This document shows, piece after piece, positions 1-10,893 of a stretch of 64,000 bases of DNA (positions are counted from its first letter, which is position 1; every line of letters starts with the position of its first letter). A program made the position numbers and the translations under genes. Origin of the DNA: Amoebophrya sp. A120 (taxonomy: Eukaryota; Sar; Dinophyceae; Syndiniales; Amoebophryaceae). The stretch is taken from the NCBI GenBank assembly GCA_905178155.1, contig CAJINV010000005.1, positions 4,570,918 through 4,634,917 of the forward strand, given 5' to 3'. The notes below the pieces were generated by a model. The model searched no databases. It was not told the origin of the DNA and was given only the letters and a program-made list of their open reading frames with translations.

Positions 1-220
1 TTCTCGGATATTCGACTCGAACTCTCCTCAGCTCGCAACTAGAACTATAGGGTCGGCCGAGCACCCAACATGCAGATGATTCGTTTTCTACTTATCGCTT
101 ACTGGGCCCCAGCGCTGTGATCAGTCTTCTCCTGTCCAGTTTATTCTCCTTCGTGGTAAGTATTTTCGTACGCCCAGCAACGCACAAGTGGTTTTCACCA
201 ACTACTTTTACATTCTTATG

Positions 221-3200
221 TCACGCCAGCGCCTCCCCCACGGTTCGACTCACGACGACCTGCCTCACCTCCAGACTATGAAAAAAGTAGTGGAGGAGCC
301 TGTCGGGGAGAAATCTGGGGTGAAGATTAAAGTAAAACTCAGTGAAGTCGTGGAATTTCGATTTATTTGCATCACTTGTTCTCGGGTAGTCTTTATTGTC
401 CTTTGCGCTTCCAAAGTCGTGCTCTTCTTGCTGGAGTTGTTCATCAGCCTCTTCCTCCAATATCTGGTGGTCGAAAATCCGAAAAAAACCACTATTCCTG
501 TTGATTTGCTCCCTACTCGTCCGGTGCTGTTTCCTCCTCTTGATTTTCATTTTGCACGACGATGTTCTTGCCGCACTGGCGGTCCTCTGGTGTTCTTGCC
601 TGCCCGTCTGATCCTGGTCCTCGCGGGATGATGCAGCGTTTTTCGGTGCTGGAACTGCTGGTGCATCTGCTTCTACTTGCGTTTTATTTCCGATAAAAAT
701 TCCACCGAATTGCTCCCGTTCTAATTTCTTCTCCGCAGCAAGAAACGCATCCAACATCCGGATCTCTTTATTGTCATCTCTTACTCTTTCATCCACATGA
801 TCTCTAGCTTGCGGCTTCGCACCATTTATTTCAGCTATTTGCTCCACTTCTACTGCATCCGATGGATGATATGTTGCCCTGCCGCTGTCAGCACGGGTCT
901 TGCTCATGATCGTAGCCACCCGTCTTTCCAAAAATTTTCGCAACGTCATGTAATAGAGTCTCCGGATATGCAACGTAAATTTCCCGTTGATGTAAAAAAT
1001 GCATGATAAACTTCACCAATTTGGAGTGTAACACTTGTCATGCTAAACTAGGACTGATGCTCAGTTTTGTCATGCAGAAGCCACATTTGAATTTGTACGT
1101 CGTGTACAGGAAATTTATTGTGGATATCGAAGTTCGTGAAATTCTGGGAACGTCAACCCCTTTATGCATTGCAAAAGTATCGTACTCGTATAAATGCATT
1201 ACAAATTTCCCCAGCATGAGAAATAAAATTTGTAATGCGGATTTACCTTAAGAACAAGATTTGTAATGCAAGTCTTGCATATATACGAATACGATACTTT
1301 TGCACAGGATACCCTTCAGCAGCAGTTGAAACACCTGAAAGCCCGCGCCGGTTATGGCGTTCTCAAACGTTACACTCTCAGCTGTTACATGAATTTTTAA
1401 TGCAAGACTAGCACAGGTGAGAGGGAGACCTCCCTTGCGCGTCTTGCATGACAGGTTTGGTGCGGATTACAGTGCTATTTAGCCCTCCGGGAATTTGTCA
1501 TGCGAAGCAGCTTGATAGTCTGGCGGGTCATGGTCATTTTGCATGACAAATCATGTAACAGTTGAGAATGTAACGTTTGAGAGCCCCATACCGGTGGTAG
1601 ATTCCTTGTGTTCTTCTGGAAATGTGGCCGCGGCACTTCTTCTGGGCAGGTGCAGATCGGTTGTCGCATGAAGAAGATGACCTTCGTGAAGATGTTCGTC
1701 ACCGTCCGCAAGAAATCGCACCGCGTTTTTCAACACATGCGGGTAGTCAATGTGCAAAATGACTTATGAGAGTGCACAAGGACTCCCCCGTCCCTTCATT
1801 TGTGACGCAAAAACCCAAATCCAAGTGCTTCCCTGTGGCACTGCTTGCACGACAGATTCCGGACGAAGCCAAAACAGTACTACACGAGGCGCATGAATTT
1901 GTCATGCACAGGGTCCACGTCTGGTGGTGTTTGTATTGGTGTTCATGCAAAAGTACAAATGAGGGGGAGGCGGTGTGCACTCTCATATGACCTGTCGCAC
2001 GGTGGAAGTCGGGCCAAACAAGTACTCTTTCGCGCCGTACAAAATCCGGTGCTCCAGCTTCCCCACAACGTGGATTTTCAGGATGGTGTGCTTGTTGTGT
2101 TTGTCGTCACTGTAGTCTTCTTGTTGTTCTTCACGGCGCTTGATGTTCAGTGTGGGAGTTCTTCGTGTACTTGTTCCTGTGCTAGGCTTGCCTGGTGCTG
2201 GTGTCCTTTTGTTACTTGTGCGGGGTCCGCTACCACCACTACGTGGTGGTCCCAACAACAACTGGTCCAGAGTCTTGACGTACCAAGAAGGCGCAGCGTC
2301 TCGTCGCTCTTGTCCTGTAGTATCTGATGAACCATGACCACCTGGCCCATAGTCCTCACCCGCCGTGGCGTAGTTTGTATTCTTGTCCATCATGCCTAAA
2401 TGCAATCCGCTGACCCCATCGGTAATCGCCGCCAGCCGCACCCCGCTATCATGCTGCAAAAGTATCGTACTCGTAGTAGAAATCGCGATTATGCATAAAT
2501 GCAAATCGACGTCGCAACCGCAAGGCAAATCAGCATGACACATTCCATTGATTTGGAATTTGTCATTCTGAGAAAGTTAAGTTTGTAAATTCGCAATTTC
2601 TACTAGCAGTCCCAGCACGAAGATATGATCTTGCAAGTCGTACCCGACTTTGTCCGCGAACTTGTCGTTCAGAAAGATGCTTTTTCTGATCCCGTCGACG
2701 ATCTTTTGGTCGATGTCAAAACCGAAGGAAGTAGCGGTGACTTTATTTTTGGTCAAAGACAATTTCGTTTTTTTATCTTTTTATGAACTGCAAAAGTATC
2801 GTACTCGTATAAATGCATTACAAGTTTCCTCACCATGAGAAAAAAAATTTGCAATGCGGATTTGACTCAACAAAAAGATTTGTAATGCATGATTGCAATA
2901 CGAATACGATGCTTTTGCACAGGATACTTTTCGACGCACAGCAATCTTTTCCAAACTGTCCACAAAGGCCACGGCCCAAAGCATGCAATCTCCGTAGTGC
3001 GGCCCCACTTCGATCAACTCTAACTGCTTTATTTGATGCGGGAGGTGGTCGACTTCGTCCACGAGGCCTTTTCCTTTTCGTTCGTGCTGCTGAAGTTGTC
3101 TTCCATTCTCTTGTTCAGATTCCAGAGATGGTAGTCCATCCAGCGGCGATGTTGAGTACTCACCTGCAGTTCGAGTCGACGAAGTGATCTTCACCTCGTC

Positions 3201-6200
3201 GTCCCTCGCCGCCATCCCACTTGTTTTCAGCCGCAAGTACATTTGCAAGACCGCATCTTGGCATTCCCGCGGGCAATACGGTGTGTTTTTGGCACGGAGC
3301 GCGGAGGCGACGACGCCGTGGAAGGTGAGGTAGTATCAAATGCAAAAATGTCTGGGTCTGGAAGAATCCAACTTGTCATGCTGATTTTGGATTCTAAAAA
3401 AATCTGTATTGCATGAGCAGCAAAGAGAGTCCAAGTTTTGCTGTACGGAAAGAGCATTTGTCATGCGGTATAGCCATCAGGAAGCCCTCGCAAAATCTGT
3501 GATGCTAGGGCATGCATCACAGAGATCAGGAGTCATGAAAAATGTGCATGACAAACCTGGCAATCTTCCAGACCCAGACATTTTTACATCTGATAGGTAA
3601 CGGGGGAAGACGACTTGAAAGTAGGTATGTTTCTTGTGGTATCAAATGCAAAAATGTCTGGGTCTGGAAATTTGTGATGCTGGGTGGCGTATCACGATGA
3701 GGCCACAAGTGCTGGCCCAGCATGACAAGTTTCGGAGCCGCTAGGTGTTGCCTATTCTGCATGACAAACTGCGTTTCTGCATGACAGAAAAATGGGGCTC
3801 TTGGGCAACGTGCATGACAGATTCAAGAGCCATGCCAGACAAGCATGACAGACATGCATTCTTCCAGACCCAGACATTTTTACATTTGATATGTGGGCTG
3901 CGGCAGTGTTCATCTTGGACGGTAGTTGTATCTTATCGCCGTGATGTTCTTCTTCTTCATCCACCCCAACTACCTGATTGTGATTGTCATCTACTTTCCC
4001 TTCTAGTTCTGTTGTGGCCAGAAAAATCCTTCTCCACCACGTTTCCAACCTCTGGCTCCAATGCTGCCGGCCCTCGAACTTCCGGTTTTTTTGCAAGACC
4101 TCGTTCTTGATTGGTTTGGGAATGGTGTATTTGAAACTGTTTTTGCTGTGCATCATCTCCTCTTCCTGGTGTTTCATCATCCCGGATGTTGCTGCAGTTG
4201 CGCTTTTCGCTTCACCTGTTTCTACTGCGTCCTCAGGAGTTTTTATGGCAGTTGTCGCAGCAGTCGTCAAGCTGCTCCTGTTACCCGAATGCGAATCTAC
4301 TTCGCCATCTTCACCACTGTCACATATTGATGATGAAAGAGTGTCAGCATGATCTTCTTCCGGAGTAGACGCGTCTTCGGTTGTTTCCGTGCCACTAGCT
4401 TGATGTTCAATCACAGCAGAAGATCCGGTCGTGTCGCTGGCCAACAACGCCTGCGCCCGGTGAAAATCCGGACTCAGCTGAGGCACTGCCTGGATTTCCA
4501 CCACTTGGTGTAATTGGAACTGCGCCAGGATTTCCCAAAAGAACCACTTGTCGACCAGCAAATGCGGGCTTTCCTGGAATTTTTGCTGAATAAAAGTGAG
4601 CACGTCCTGCACGTCCGGCAGCCACAAATGCCGCAGGTTTCGCATTGCAAGGGAAAATCCCCCCACCTCCCCATAGTGAACGCATTTTGTCCTTCCGAAA
4701 ATTTGTGATGCAGATTTGTGGCCACAAATCCTGTCTGTCTTGCCAGAAGGCAAACCCAGGGAGTCCGCCACGATATGCAGGCAGCTTGTAATGCTGCAAG
4801 GCCAACAAGAAAGACACCTGCCACGCTAAGCCCCTAATCAACCAAAAGCCCCCCCTCAGGCTTGCGATCTGGGCGCAGTGCTTTCCTGCAAGACAAATGT
4901 GATTTGTGTACACAAATCCCGCATCACAGGTTTCCGTTTCGATATGGGGAGGGAGGATTTTTCATTTTGATATTTCGCGCCGCAAACACAACCTCGTTTG
5001 CCTGCTTCACCCGTAAACTGAGATTCGCCAAGTGGCTCAATGCGTACGGAAGACAGAGGTCGAAATCTTTCTTCGTCAGAAATATGGGGCGCTCAAACGT
5101 TACATTCTCAAATGTTACATGATTTGTCATGCAAAAACGCTATCACTTTTCACAATTTCAAACCTTCTCCGCATGACAAGTTCTCGACACGCTAGATAGC
5201 ATTGTAATCTGCTCCAAACCTGTAATGCAAAAGGAGCAACCTCGTCCTCGTCCCTTTCACTTTTGCCATTCCTGCATTACAAATCTCATGTAACAGTTGA
5301 GAATGTAACGTTTGAGAGCCCCATAAGAAACTCGCCGAAGCCCTGGCCTTCCGACGTGATCCGGGAGAGCGTGAGGTCCAGCTCCCTGAAGCGGTAGCGA
5401 TGGTTGCAGTAACTGGCTGGACCTGGTGGACGAGGAGCGCCTGTAGTTGCCGGGAGAACTTCATTATGAAGAAGTAGTGAATTTGCGGGCAGGTGAAGGT
5501 CTTCGTACATCCAGCTCTGAATGTCGTGCTGATAGAAGTCTTTGGCGACGGCTATTGCTCTACTACTTGCCGCAGAAGAATCATTTGTTCCATTGTCATT
5601 GCCAAGCTGGTTGTTCGCCATCTCCTCGTCATCGTGGGCCAGCTCTTTCGTTTGAAGATTTTTAGATGATGGGCCGGCATTTCCGCCGCGGCGGCCATTA
5701 TTTTCGATTTCGCCGTGCGTAGAAGTGCTGCTATCGACATTGTGTCCGTAGCGACCCACGCTAATATCTTCAGAAGTTTTTATTCCATGACCCTGCCGGA
5801 GCCCACGGTCGTGGTCTGCTTGTTCTCCACCCGCAACATCCTGCTCAAATTCCCGCACAATGCCGTCGTGCAACTCCGTCCAGGTTGGCCAGAAATCCAC
5901 CTTCTCACTGACACTCCGATCGTTTGCTGTTCCCTGCTGGTCGCGGTTGCCTTGCCCAGCAAGCGACGACGACGGCGCACCAGAAGAAGTCGTCGCGCCC
6001 ATCTTATTTGTGAAGTGAAGATCTGACGAGGTGCTGCTGTCACTGTCGCTGTCCAAAGAATTCTCGCTGCTACCACCGTCCTCGTCTCCGGGAGTAGTTT
6101 TTGCATGGTGGTGAAATCTATCAAATGCAAATATGTTGTGTGGGTCTGGAAGGATGCAAACTTGTGACGCAGCGGCCTTTCGATCCTACAAAAATCTGTA

Positions 6201-7635
6201 TTGCATGAGCAGCCAGCCAATCCAGTTCTTGCCCCGCGCAGAGGGCATTTGTCATGCGGTATAGGCATCAGGAAGCCCTCACAAAATCTGTGATGGAGGG
6301 GCATGCATTACAGACATCCTGGGTCAAGGTCATGCAGAATGTGCATGAGCAACCGTGCATCGTTCCAGACCCAGACATATTTGCAATGCATAAAATCCGT
6401 ACGTGTTCCAGGTCAGATGCGTCAGCGGGTACTGAAAAGCGACGCCGGCCTTCCTGTCGAGGCTCTTCGCCGGCTCTTCTTGCAGCGAACTGACGGCCAA
6501 GGCCGTCTTCAAATTTGTGTGCAGCATCACTGTATCCTGTGCAAAAGTATCCCATTCGTATAAATGCAAGTCTTGCATATACAATTTTTTTTCTTATAAA
6601 GTAAATCAGCATGACACATTTTATTTCTCTTTCTCATGCTGAGAAGATAATTTCAATTTGTCATGCGATATATACGAGTACGATACATTTGCAGTTCGTA
6701 CACTGTCGCGGTCGACGCGTATCGTGCCATAATGGCGGATAACAACCCGAACACCGGCCAGGAAGGTGAGTCCTGTCGGTGGTCGTGCAACCGGTGAGGG
6801 GAGTCTGAGTCATAATGTGTAGCCGTGTCTTGTTCTACAGCGACGTCCTCTTCACCTGGACCCGCAAGCCGTCCTATCGCGAGCTGTGCCCAAGTTGTGG
6901 AGGGGGCAGCAATTCCAGCGCTGGACGACGAGTCCCCAATCCTCGTCGCCTTGTTCATCTTCAGGAGCCCATGATGTCGTCCATAGTCCATCACGTGTCG
7001 CACCACCTCGATGAACACATTCGCATTGTGGCTCAGGGCAGACCTCGTAGTTCCATGGTCTACAACTTCTGCGTGGACTTCCTGCTTCCGCCGCCGACGA
7101 AAAAAATCGGCCGAGAACAGAAGTGAAAGTGAATCTTCATGCGCTTCCTGGTACTGTTCATCACGAAGAGCAAGTATATTCTCATCCTCGTTCCCGCGTT
7201 CAGTTATTTCCTCAAAAAACGTCCGTGTTTGGTTCACCACCATACGAAGTTCCTGTCTCGGGAGGAACAGAAAGCTGGACAAGAGCAACGAAATCTCACC
7301 CAGGAAGCAGGAGCTGGTGCTGTCGTGCAGCTGGGACGTAGTCTGCAAATGGTGTGCAGAGGTCGGCGAGAAATAACTGGTGGCCTTGCCTCCAGATGTG
7401 GTTCTCGTTGTGCCAGCACCGTGGTCGGAGATCTTCTCGTTTAGGCCACTGGAGGTAGTTTTGTTCGGACCGGTATTTTTAAACTTCTGCCCTTGTTCAG
7501 GTAAAGCTCCGTCTTGGCCGCCGGCGGCTCTCGCGTCGCCTCGCGCCCGTAGCAGCTCCTTCGGTTTTCTGTCTAGCAGGCGGCGGCTCTGCCTGGCTGT
7601 TTTGTTACATCGCCATGGTAAAAAAAAGCTGTGGG
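221..7635 (-). CDS. Large multi-exon gene of unknown function (gene A), about 1,500-1,600 residues
   Basis: Exons (high to low coordinate) are about 7635-6701, 6532-6393, 6118-5326, 5082-4958, 4659-3892, 3639-3596, 3333-2927, 2781-2607, 2456-1988, 1764-1591, 1352-1312, 1162-1127 and 966-221 (stop 221-223). All intervening segments are introners. I joined them by removing each element plus one 5-bp target copy, and every junction stayed open except the one at 4.66-4.96 kb, which I could not resolve. The first exon is open from an acceptor-like CACAG at about 7636. Its first in-frame ATG is at 7243, so the true start is uncertain. The protein is acidic and Ser/Asp-rich in the middle (6.0 kb), with Leu-rich helical stretches around 5.0 kb (KKDFDLCLPYALSHLANL) and 4.6 kb (FFWEILAQFQLHQVVEI) and a basic, Gln/Glu-rich C-terminus. 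The helical part loosely recalls FAST-type repeats, but I do not recognise a family. It may share a transcript with the 7.9-8.9 kb exons. Confidence 0.7.
967..1126. mobile_element. Introner, family H
   Basis: Terminal inverted repeat (TIR) with core AAATTTCCCGT / GGAAATTTATTG, TAT...ATA ends. Excision with 5 bp joins gene A codons for HELR and RLYYM. Confidence 0.85.
1163..1311. mobile_element. Introner, family B
   Basis: TIR core GCAAAAGTATCG / CGATACTTTTGC; target duplication CCCTT. In-frame excision from gene A. Confidence 0.92.
1353..1590. mobile_element. Introner, family C
   Basis: TIR core CTCAAACGTTAC / GTAACGTTTGAG; target duplication CCGGT. In-frame excision from gene A. Confidence 0.92.
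1765..1987. mobile_element. Introner, family D
   Basis: TIR TGAGAGTGCAC / GTGCACTCTCA, then a CCCC(C)TC / GAGGGG block; target TGACT/TGACC. In-frame excision from gene A. Confidence 0.9.
2457..2606. mobile_element. Introner, family B, right end lost
   Basis: The left TIR (CTGCAAAAGTATCG) and body are typical, but the right copy stops at CTACTAG before the expected TACGATACTTTTGC. Removing 2457-2606 plus 5 bp still keeps gene A in frame. Confidence 0.7.
2782..2926. mobile_element. Introner, family B
   Basis: Full TIRs, target duplication CTTTT, in gene A. Confidence 0.92.
3334..3595. mobile_element. Introner, family A
   Basis: TIR core GTCTGGGTCTGG / CCAGACCCAGAC; target GGTAG/GGTAA, in gene A. 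Confidence 0.92.
3640..3891. mobile_element. Introner, family A
   Basis: Full TIRs, target duplication TGTGG. Only 44 bp of exon separates it from the previous copy. Confidence 0.93.
4654..4962. mobile_element. Introner-like element, family L
   Basis: Inverted ends AAAATCC...CTCCCCATA / TATGGGGAGG...GGATTTTT enclose a body with the usual TTTGTGATGC words. No clear direct duplication; the exact junction in gene A is unresolved. Confidence 0.65.
5083..5325. mobile_element. Introner, family C
   Basis: Full TIRs, target duplication AGAAA. Excision joins GEF to LTKKDFDL in gene A. Confidence 0.93.
6119..6392. mobile_element. Introner, family A
   Basis: TIR slightly diverged on the left (TTGTGTGGGTCTGG); target duplication AAATC; in gene A. 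Confidence 0.92.
6533..6700. mobile_element. Introner, family B, reverse orientation
   Basis: The CCTGTGC end is on the left, and the right end GTTCGTA has mutated from GTTCATA. Target duplication CACTG; in gene A. Confidence 0.9.
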
Positions 7636-7874
7636 CTTTGTTTTAATTACGCAAGAAGTAGTCGGTCGTGTTTTCGTTTTCAAGGTACTATCCTTTTTTC
7701 AGTCTGCATCAAAAGAACTCACACATGTTGCATCAGATCAAAACTTGTTCTTTTTTTATTTCTTTCTTGGAAGGCCAACAGAATTGAAATTTCTTACCCT
7801 ATCCGCACCTCCTGCCACAGCTTTCCCAGGGTAACCAGCTCCCGTTATCCAAGTGAAAAATCTACCCCGTCACC

Positions 7875-8862
7875 CTAACTATAATTTCGAAGGAGTTGAG
7901 TTGATGCGACATTCACTACCTGTGCGTACTTCATGTTCATACACAAAAAAAAATAGGTACTACGTTGTGGTAGTATTACGTCCAGCAGGGTTTCCTCGGC
8001 AAGACAAGAGAAAACAAGGTCTGAAAATTACTTACGTGCCCCATACGCTTTATTCTCCTGCCTTTGCCAAATAACGCGGGCGCGTCGATGGTCAAGAAGA
8101 TGCACCACGACGCGTACGTGCGGCCGCACTAGACGCAACAAGTGCAGCTTACCATCAAAAGATAGGGGGTACGGATGTTGACTACCACAGTCGGTTTTAT
8201 TTTCTTCCATACTCGCGCTTCGTTGTTTACCGCGTACAAGTGCGAAAAATCCACCCCCTGGAACTGAATCAAGATATCGGTCAGCAAACCGAGCCAAATC
8301 ATACTTACGTTCGCGACATTTTTGCGTCAACACTCAGCACCGGAAAACAAGAAAAACACGTACTTACGTTCACACGGTGGCATCATGTTGTTGAGCATGA
8401 CAGATATTGGTATCCCATGCGCATGCTGGCATCGGTGCCTGACCAGAAGTTGTTTTGCCCATCATACAAGAACTTCCGGAAATCCGCCCAGGTTTTCAGA
8501 GTGGTTTGCTCCCACGCAAGAAATTCTTGCAAGGAAATCGTCAATGGATCGATTTCCGTCTCGTGTGCCTTATCTGCCCGTGTCGCTCCTGGTACTTCGT
8601 ACTGCTCGTGCTGCTCGAAAGTCCTCCTCGAGGCGACCGTCTTCTGGCTCGTCTCAAAAATGGAGCCCTGGCAAGAGGAACGACCCATAATACCGAGAGA
8701 ACCTGTGACCAAACCAGCTGACGCGACCACTACCGCCGGGAGAAGATGAAACTCAGGAGTAGCGCTAGCCCGTCGTCGCCCAAGAACGCGGCTAAGGACG
8801 AAAAGAACAACCCAACAAGGGGCAGAAAGATTGACGAGCGCTATTCTCCCGACGTTTACCAT
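7875..8862 (-). CDS. Membrane-anchored unknown protein, or 5' exons of gene A, with very short GT-AG introns
   Basis: An ATG at 8862 opens a 159-residue frame with two hydrophobic stretches near the N-terminus (CWVVLFVLSRVLG; LLPAVVVASAGLVTGSLGIM), so a signal anchor is likely. Downstream there are perfect GTAAGT-type donors and AG acceptors at very short spacing. Candidate introns are 8333-8367 (35 nt), 8264-8308 (45 nt) and 8129-8152 (24 nt). Exons 8153-8263 and 8036-8128 read through as whole codons. After 8036 there are two readings. One is a 15-nt GTAAGT...CAG intron followed by a 20-nt one and a stop at 7875. The other is a roughly 400-nt intron to 7636 that joins gene A in phase. The junction at 8368-8385 does not keep the first exon's frame, which hits TGA at 8383, so the model is incomplete. 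No family recognised. Confidence 0.45.
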
Positions 8863-10270
8863 GATTTGTAGTTGCAGTGGTCAACGCGATAGCATTGGAA
8901 AACTTTTAGTACACAAACAAAAAGCGCGGACGCTAGAAAGGCTTCGCAGAAAGTCAACGTGCATAAACAAAGTAAGAGACAGGAGCACACTATCAAAAAG
9001 AGAGCCTGCGAAATATAAAAAAATAAAAAAACGAAGGTTGTGCGACGGTCCAATGCTGAAGCGCCATTTTGGTAAAGGAGCACTCGCTTGTGTCCGCTGG
9101 TGCCCGTACTTGTAGAATTCTTCCTTGATCGTGTTCTCTGAAGATATTTTCGGCTGGTGTTCTAGATTGATGATCCTTCAAACGCCCCGCTCCACCACAC
9201 GCAGCATGAAACAACTTACTAAATAATCGAAGCGAACCTCACGCATAAGCATCTTCAGATCTTGAAGGCTTATATAAAACTCGATAAAGCTTATTATTGT
9301 TTTGATACATCAGAGTAGACCAAGGTTCTGCAGCCAGCATGTGATTTCAAATATTGATAATCCTATTTTCACGAATGGGAACAACAAAAAGATGTCAACA
9401 ATATCAATCTGAATCTCAACGGTTGTCAAAAGCCTGACAACGTCTGCTGGTGCGCAACATGATTGATTCCGGTGAAACAAACATCTGCATATTTTTCGGC
9501 TCCGTTCCGTCTTCGTCAATTCATGAAGCTAGTAATACACTTCTACTTCATACCGATACACACATTTCGTTTTTATGAACATGAAGTTTTAGTTACGCGT
9601 GGATCCTAAATTCCATATACGGTCAATTGTATGTTGTAGGCTACTTGAAAAAATGTGAGTGCATGTTCTGTCAAACTTGATCTGAAAGTGAAAGTTAAAG
9701 CCAATGCGGTTACGTGATGTAGAAAATACTGCAGCAAACAAAGTTTCGATTGTGTGCTTCGCAAAAGCAAAACCAAAATTTGATTTTGAATGAAGAAATG
9801 TCCGACCTGAAGAAAATATGAAAAAGTATAACTACCAGAAGAAATTTCGATATAGAATTCGTGTTGCTGTTCTACTCAAAGTTAAGTACTTCTACATTTG
9901 TTCGTAAGTAGAAACGCTGGTCGCACGTAATTTGTTCTTGTGGGGAAAAAGAATAAGAGAAATTATATTATTCGTCTGTAAGGAGAAGGATTTAATAATG
10001 TGCATGCGGCTGACAGATTGGATTCGGTTTCTCCGGGAAAAATTATGCTAGTGGCGCACGATGGCTCCGCAAGAACCGCTTGTTTTTCACTACTCAGGCT
10101 CGTGTGCGTACATTTGCGCGCAGTGGGATGTCACAGAGACGCTGCAACACCAATCGTAGAAGACAAACTTGAACTTCGTGAAGATTAATCTAGAAGCAGA
10201 AGAACTCTGTGGGAACGATTTTTCACAAAAGGATTTCGGGTGCCGTGGTGTAGCTCGTCACGACGAGGAC
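8863..10270. other. Intergenic, no gene seen
   Basis: AT-richer sequence with only short random frames and no introner ends. It contains the presumed 5' flank of the gene starting at 8862. I see no RNA gene or repeat that I can support. Confidence 0.6.
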
Positions 10271-10272
10271 CT

Positions 10273-10542
10273 CTACGGGACAAGCGACTTCAACTCATCG
10301 CTGCTACCACCGTTTTCACGCGGTGCGGGGACCATTGCTTCAGCTTCCGTGCGTCCGTTCAAGGGAGCAGCCCCAGCAACCCCCGCACCGTCACTGTTGT
10401 CGGGTTGTCCCGTAGCGGAGCTGGCTCCATCGAACCACTCCCGGCGCTTCCGTTTCAGAAAGTGACTCGCGTCGTGCCATGTGTCCGCGAGTGTTTTCTT
10501 CAAGATATCAGGTGGAAAAGCTCGAAGATCTCTCCATGACAA
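10273..10542 (-). CDS. Possible exon of an unidentified gene
   Basis: An 89-residue minus frame. The first half looks protein-like and basic (PPDILKKTLADTWHDASHFL, then KRKRREWFD); the second half is Gly/Ala/Pro-rich. There is no clear start and no introner at either side. It lies about 350 bp beyond the stop of the calpain-SGNH gene. It could be an exon of a separate small gene or a chance frame. Confidence 0.3.
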   Translation of the reverse strand: MSWRDLRAFPPDILKKTLADTWHDASHFLKRKRREWFDGASSATGQPDNSDGAGVAGAAPLNGRTEAEAMVPAPRENGGSSDELKSLVP

Positions 10543-10893
10543 ATCAGTGCCGAGAATGCAACAAGTCAGAAATTCACAATCTTCTAGAGAACGCGACTTC
10601 TGCGGGTCATGCTGATATCGTCCGTAACTGTAACATCTTCACTTGAGGCGGCGCGCCGGCCTGATATAGCCACTGGAAGCTTGAGGCTCTGCGTTTGAGT
10701 CCCCTTTTATGCGTATTAAGTCATGCATGTCGGAAATGTTTTTGCAGGGGAAAAATCTATTTTCTCCTTCAGGTACGTTGGTAGCAGTATTTGAGTGCGA
10801 TGAAAGGAAAAGTTGTTGACAAACATGCAAAAACTCTATTCTCGTGTTCCTTCATGTAGTCCTCCCACAGCCACAGACTCGCACACTAATAAA

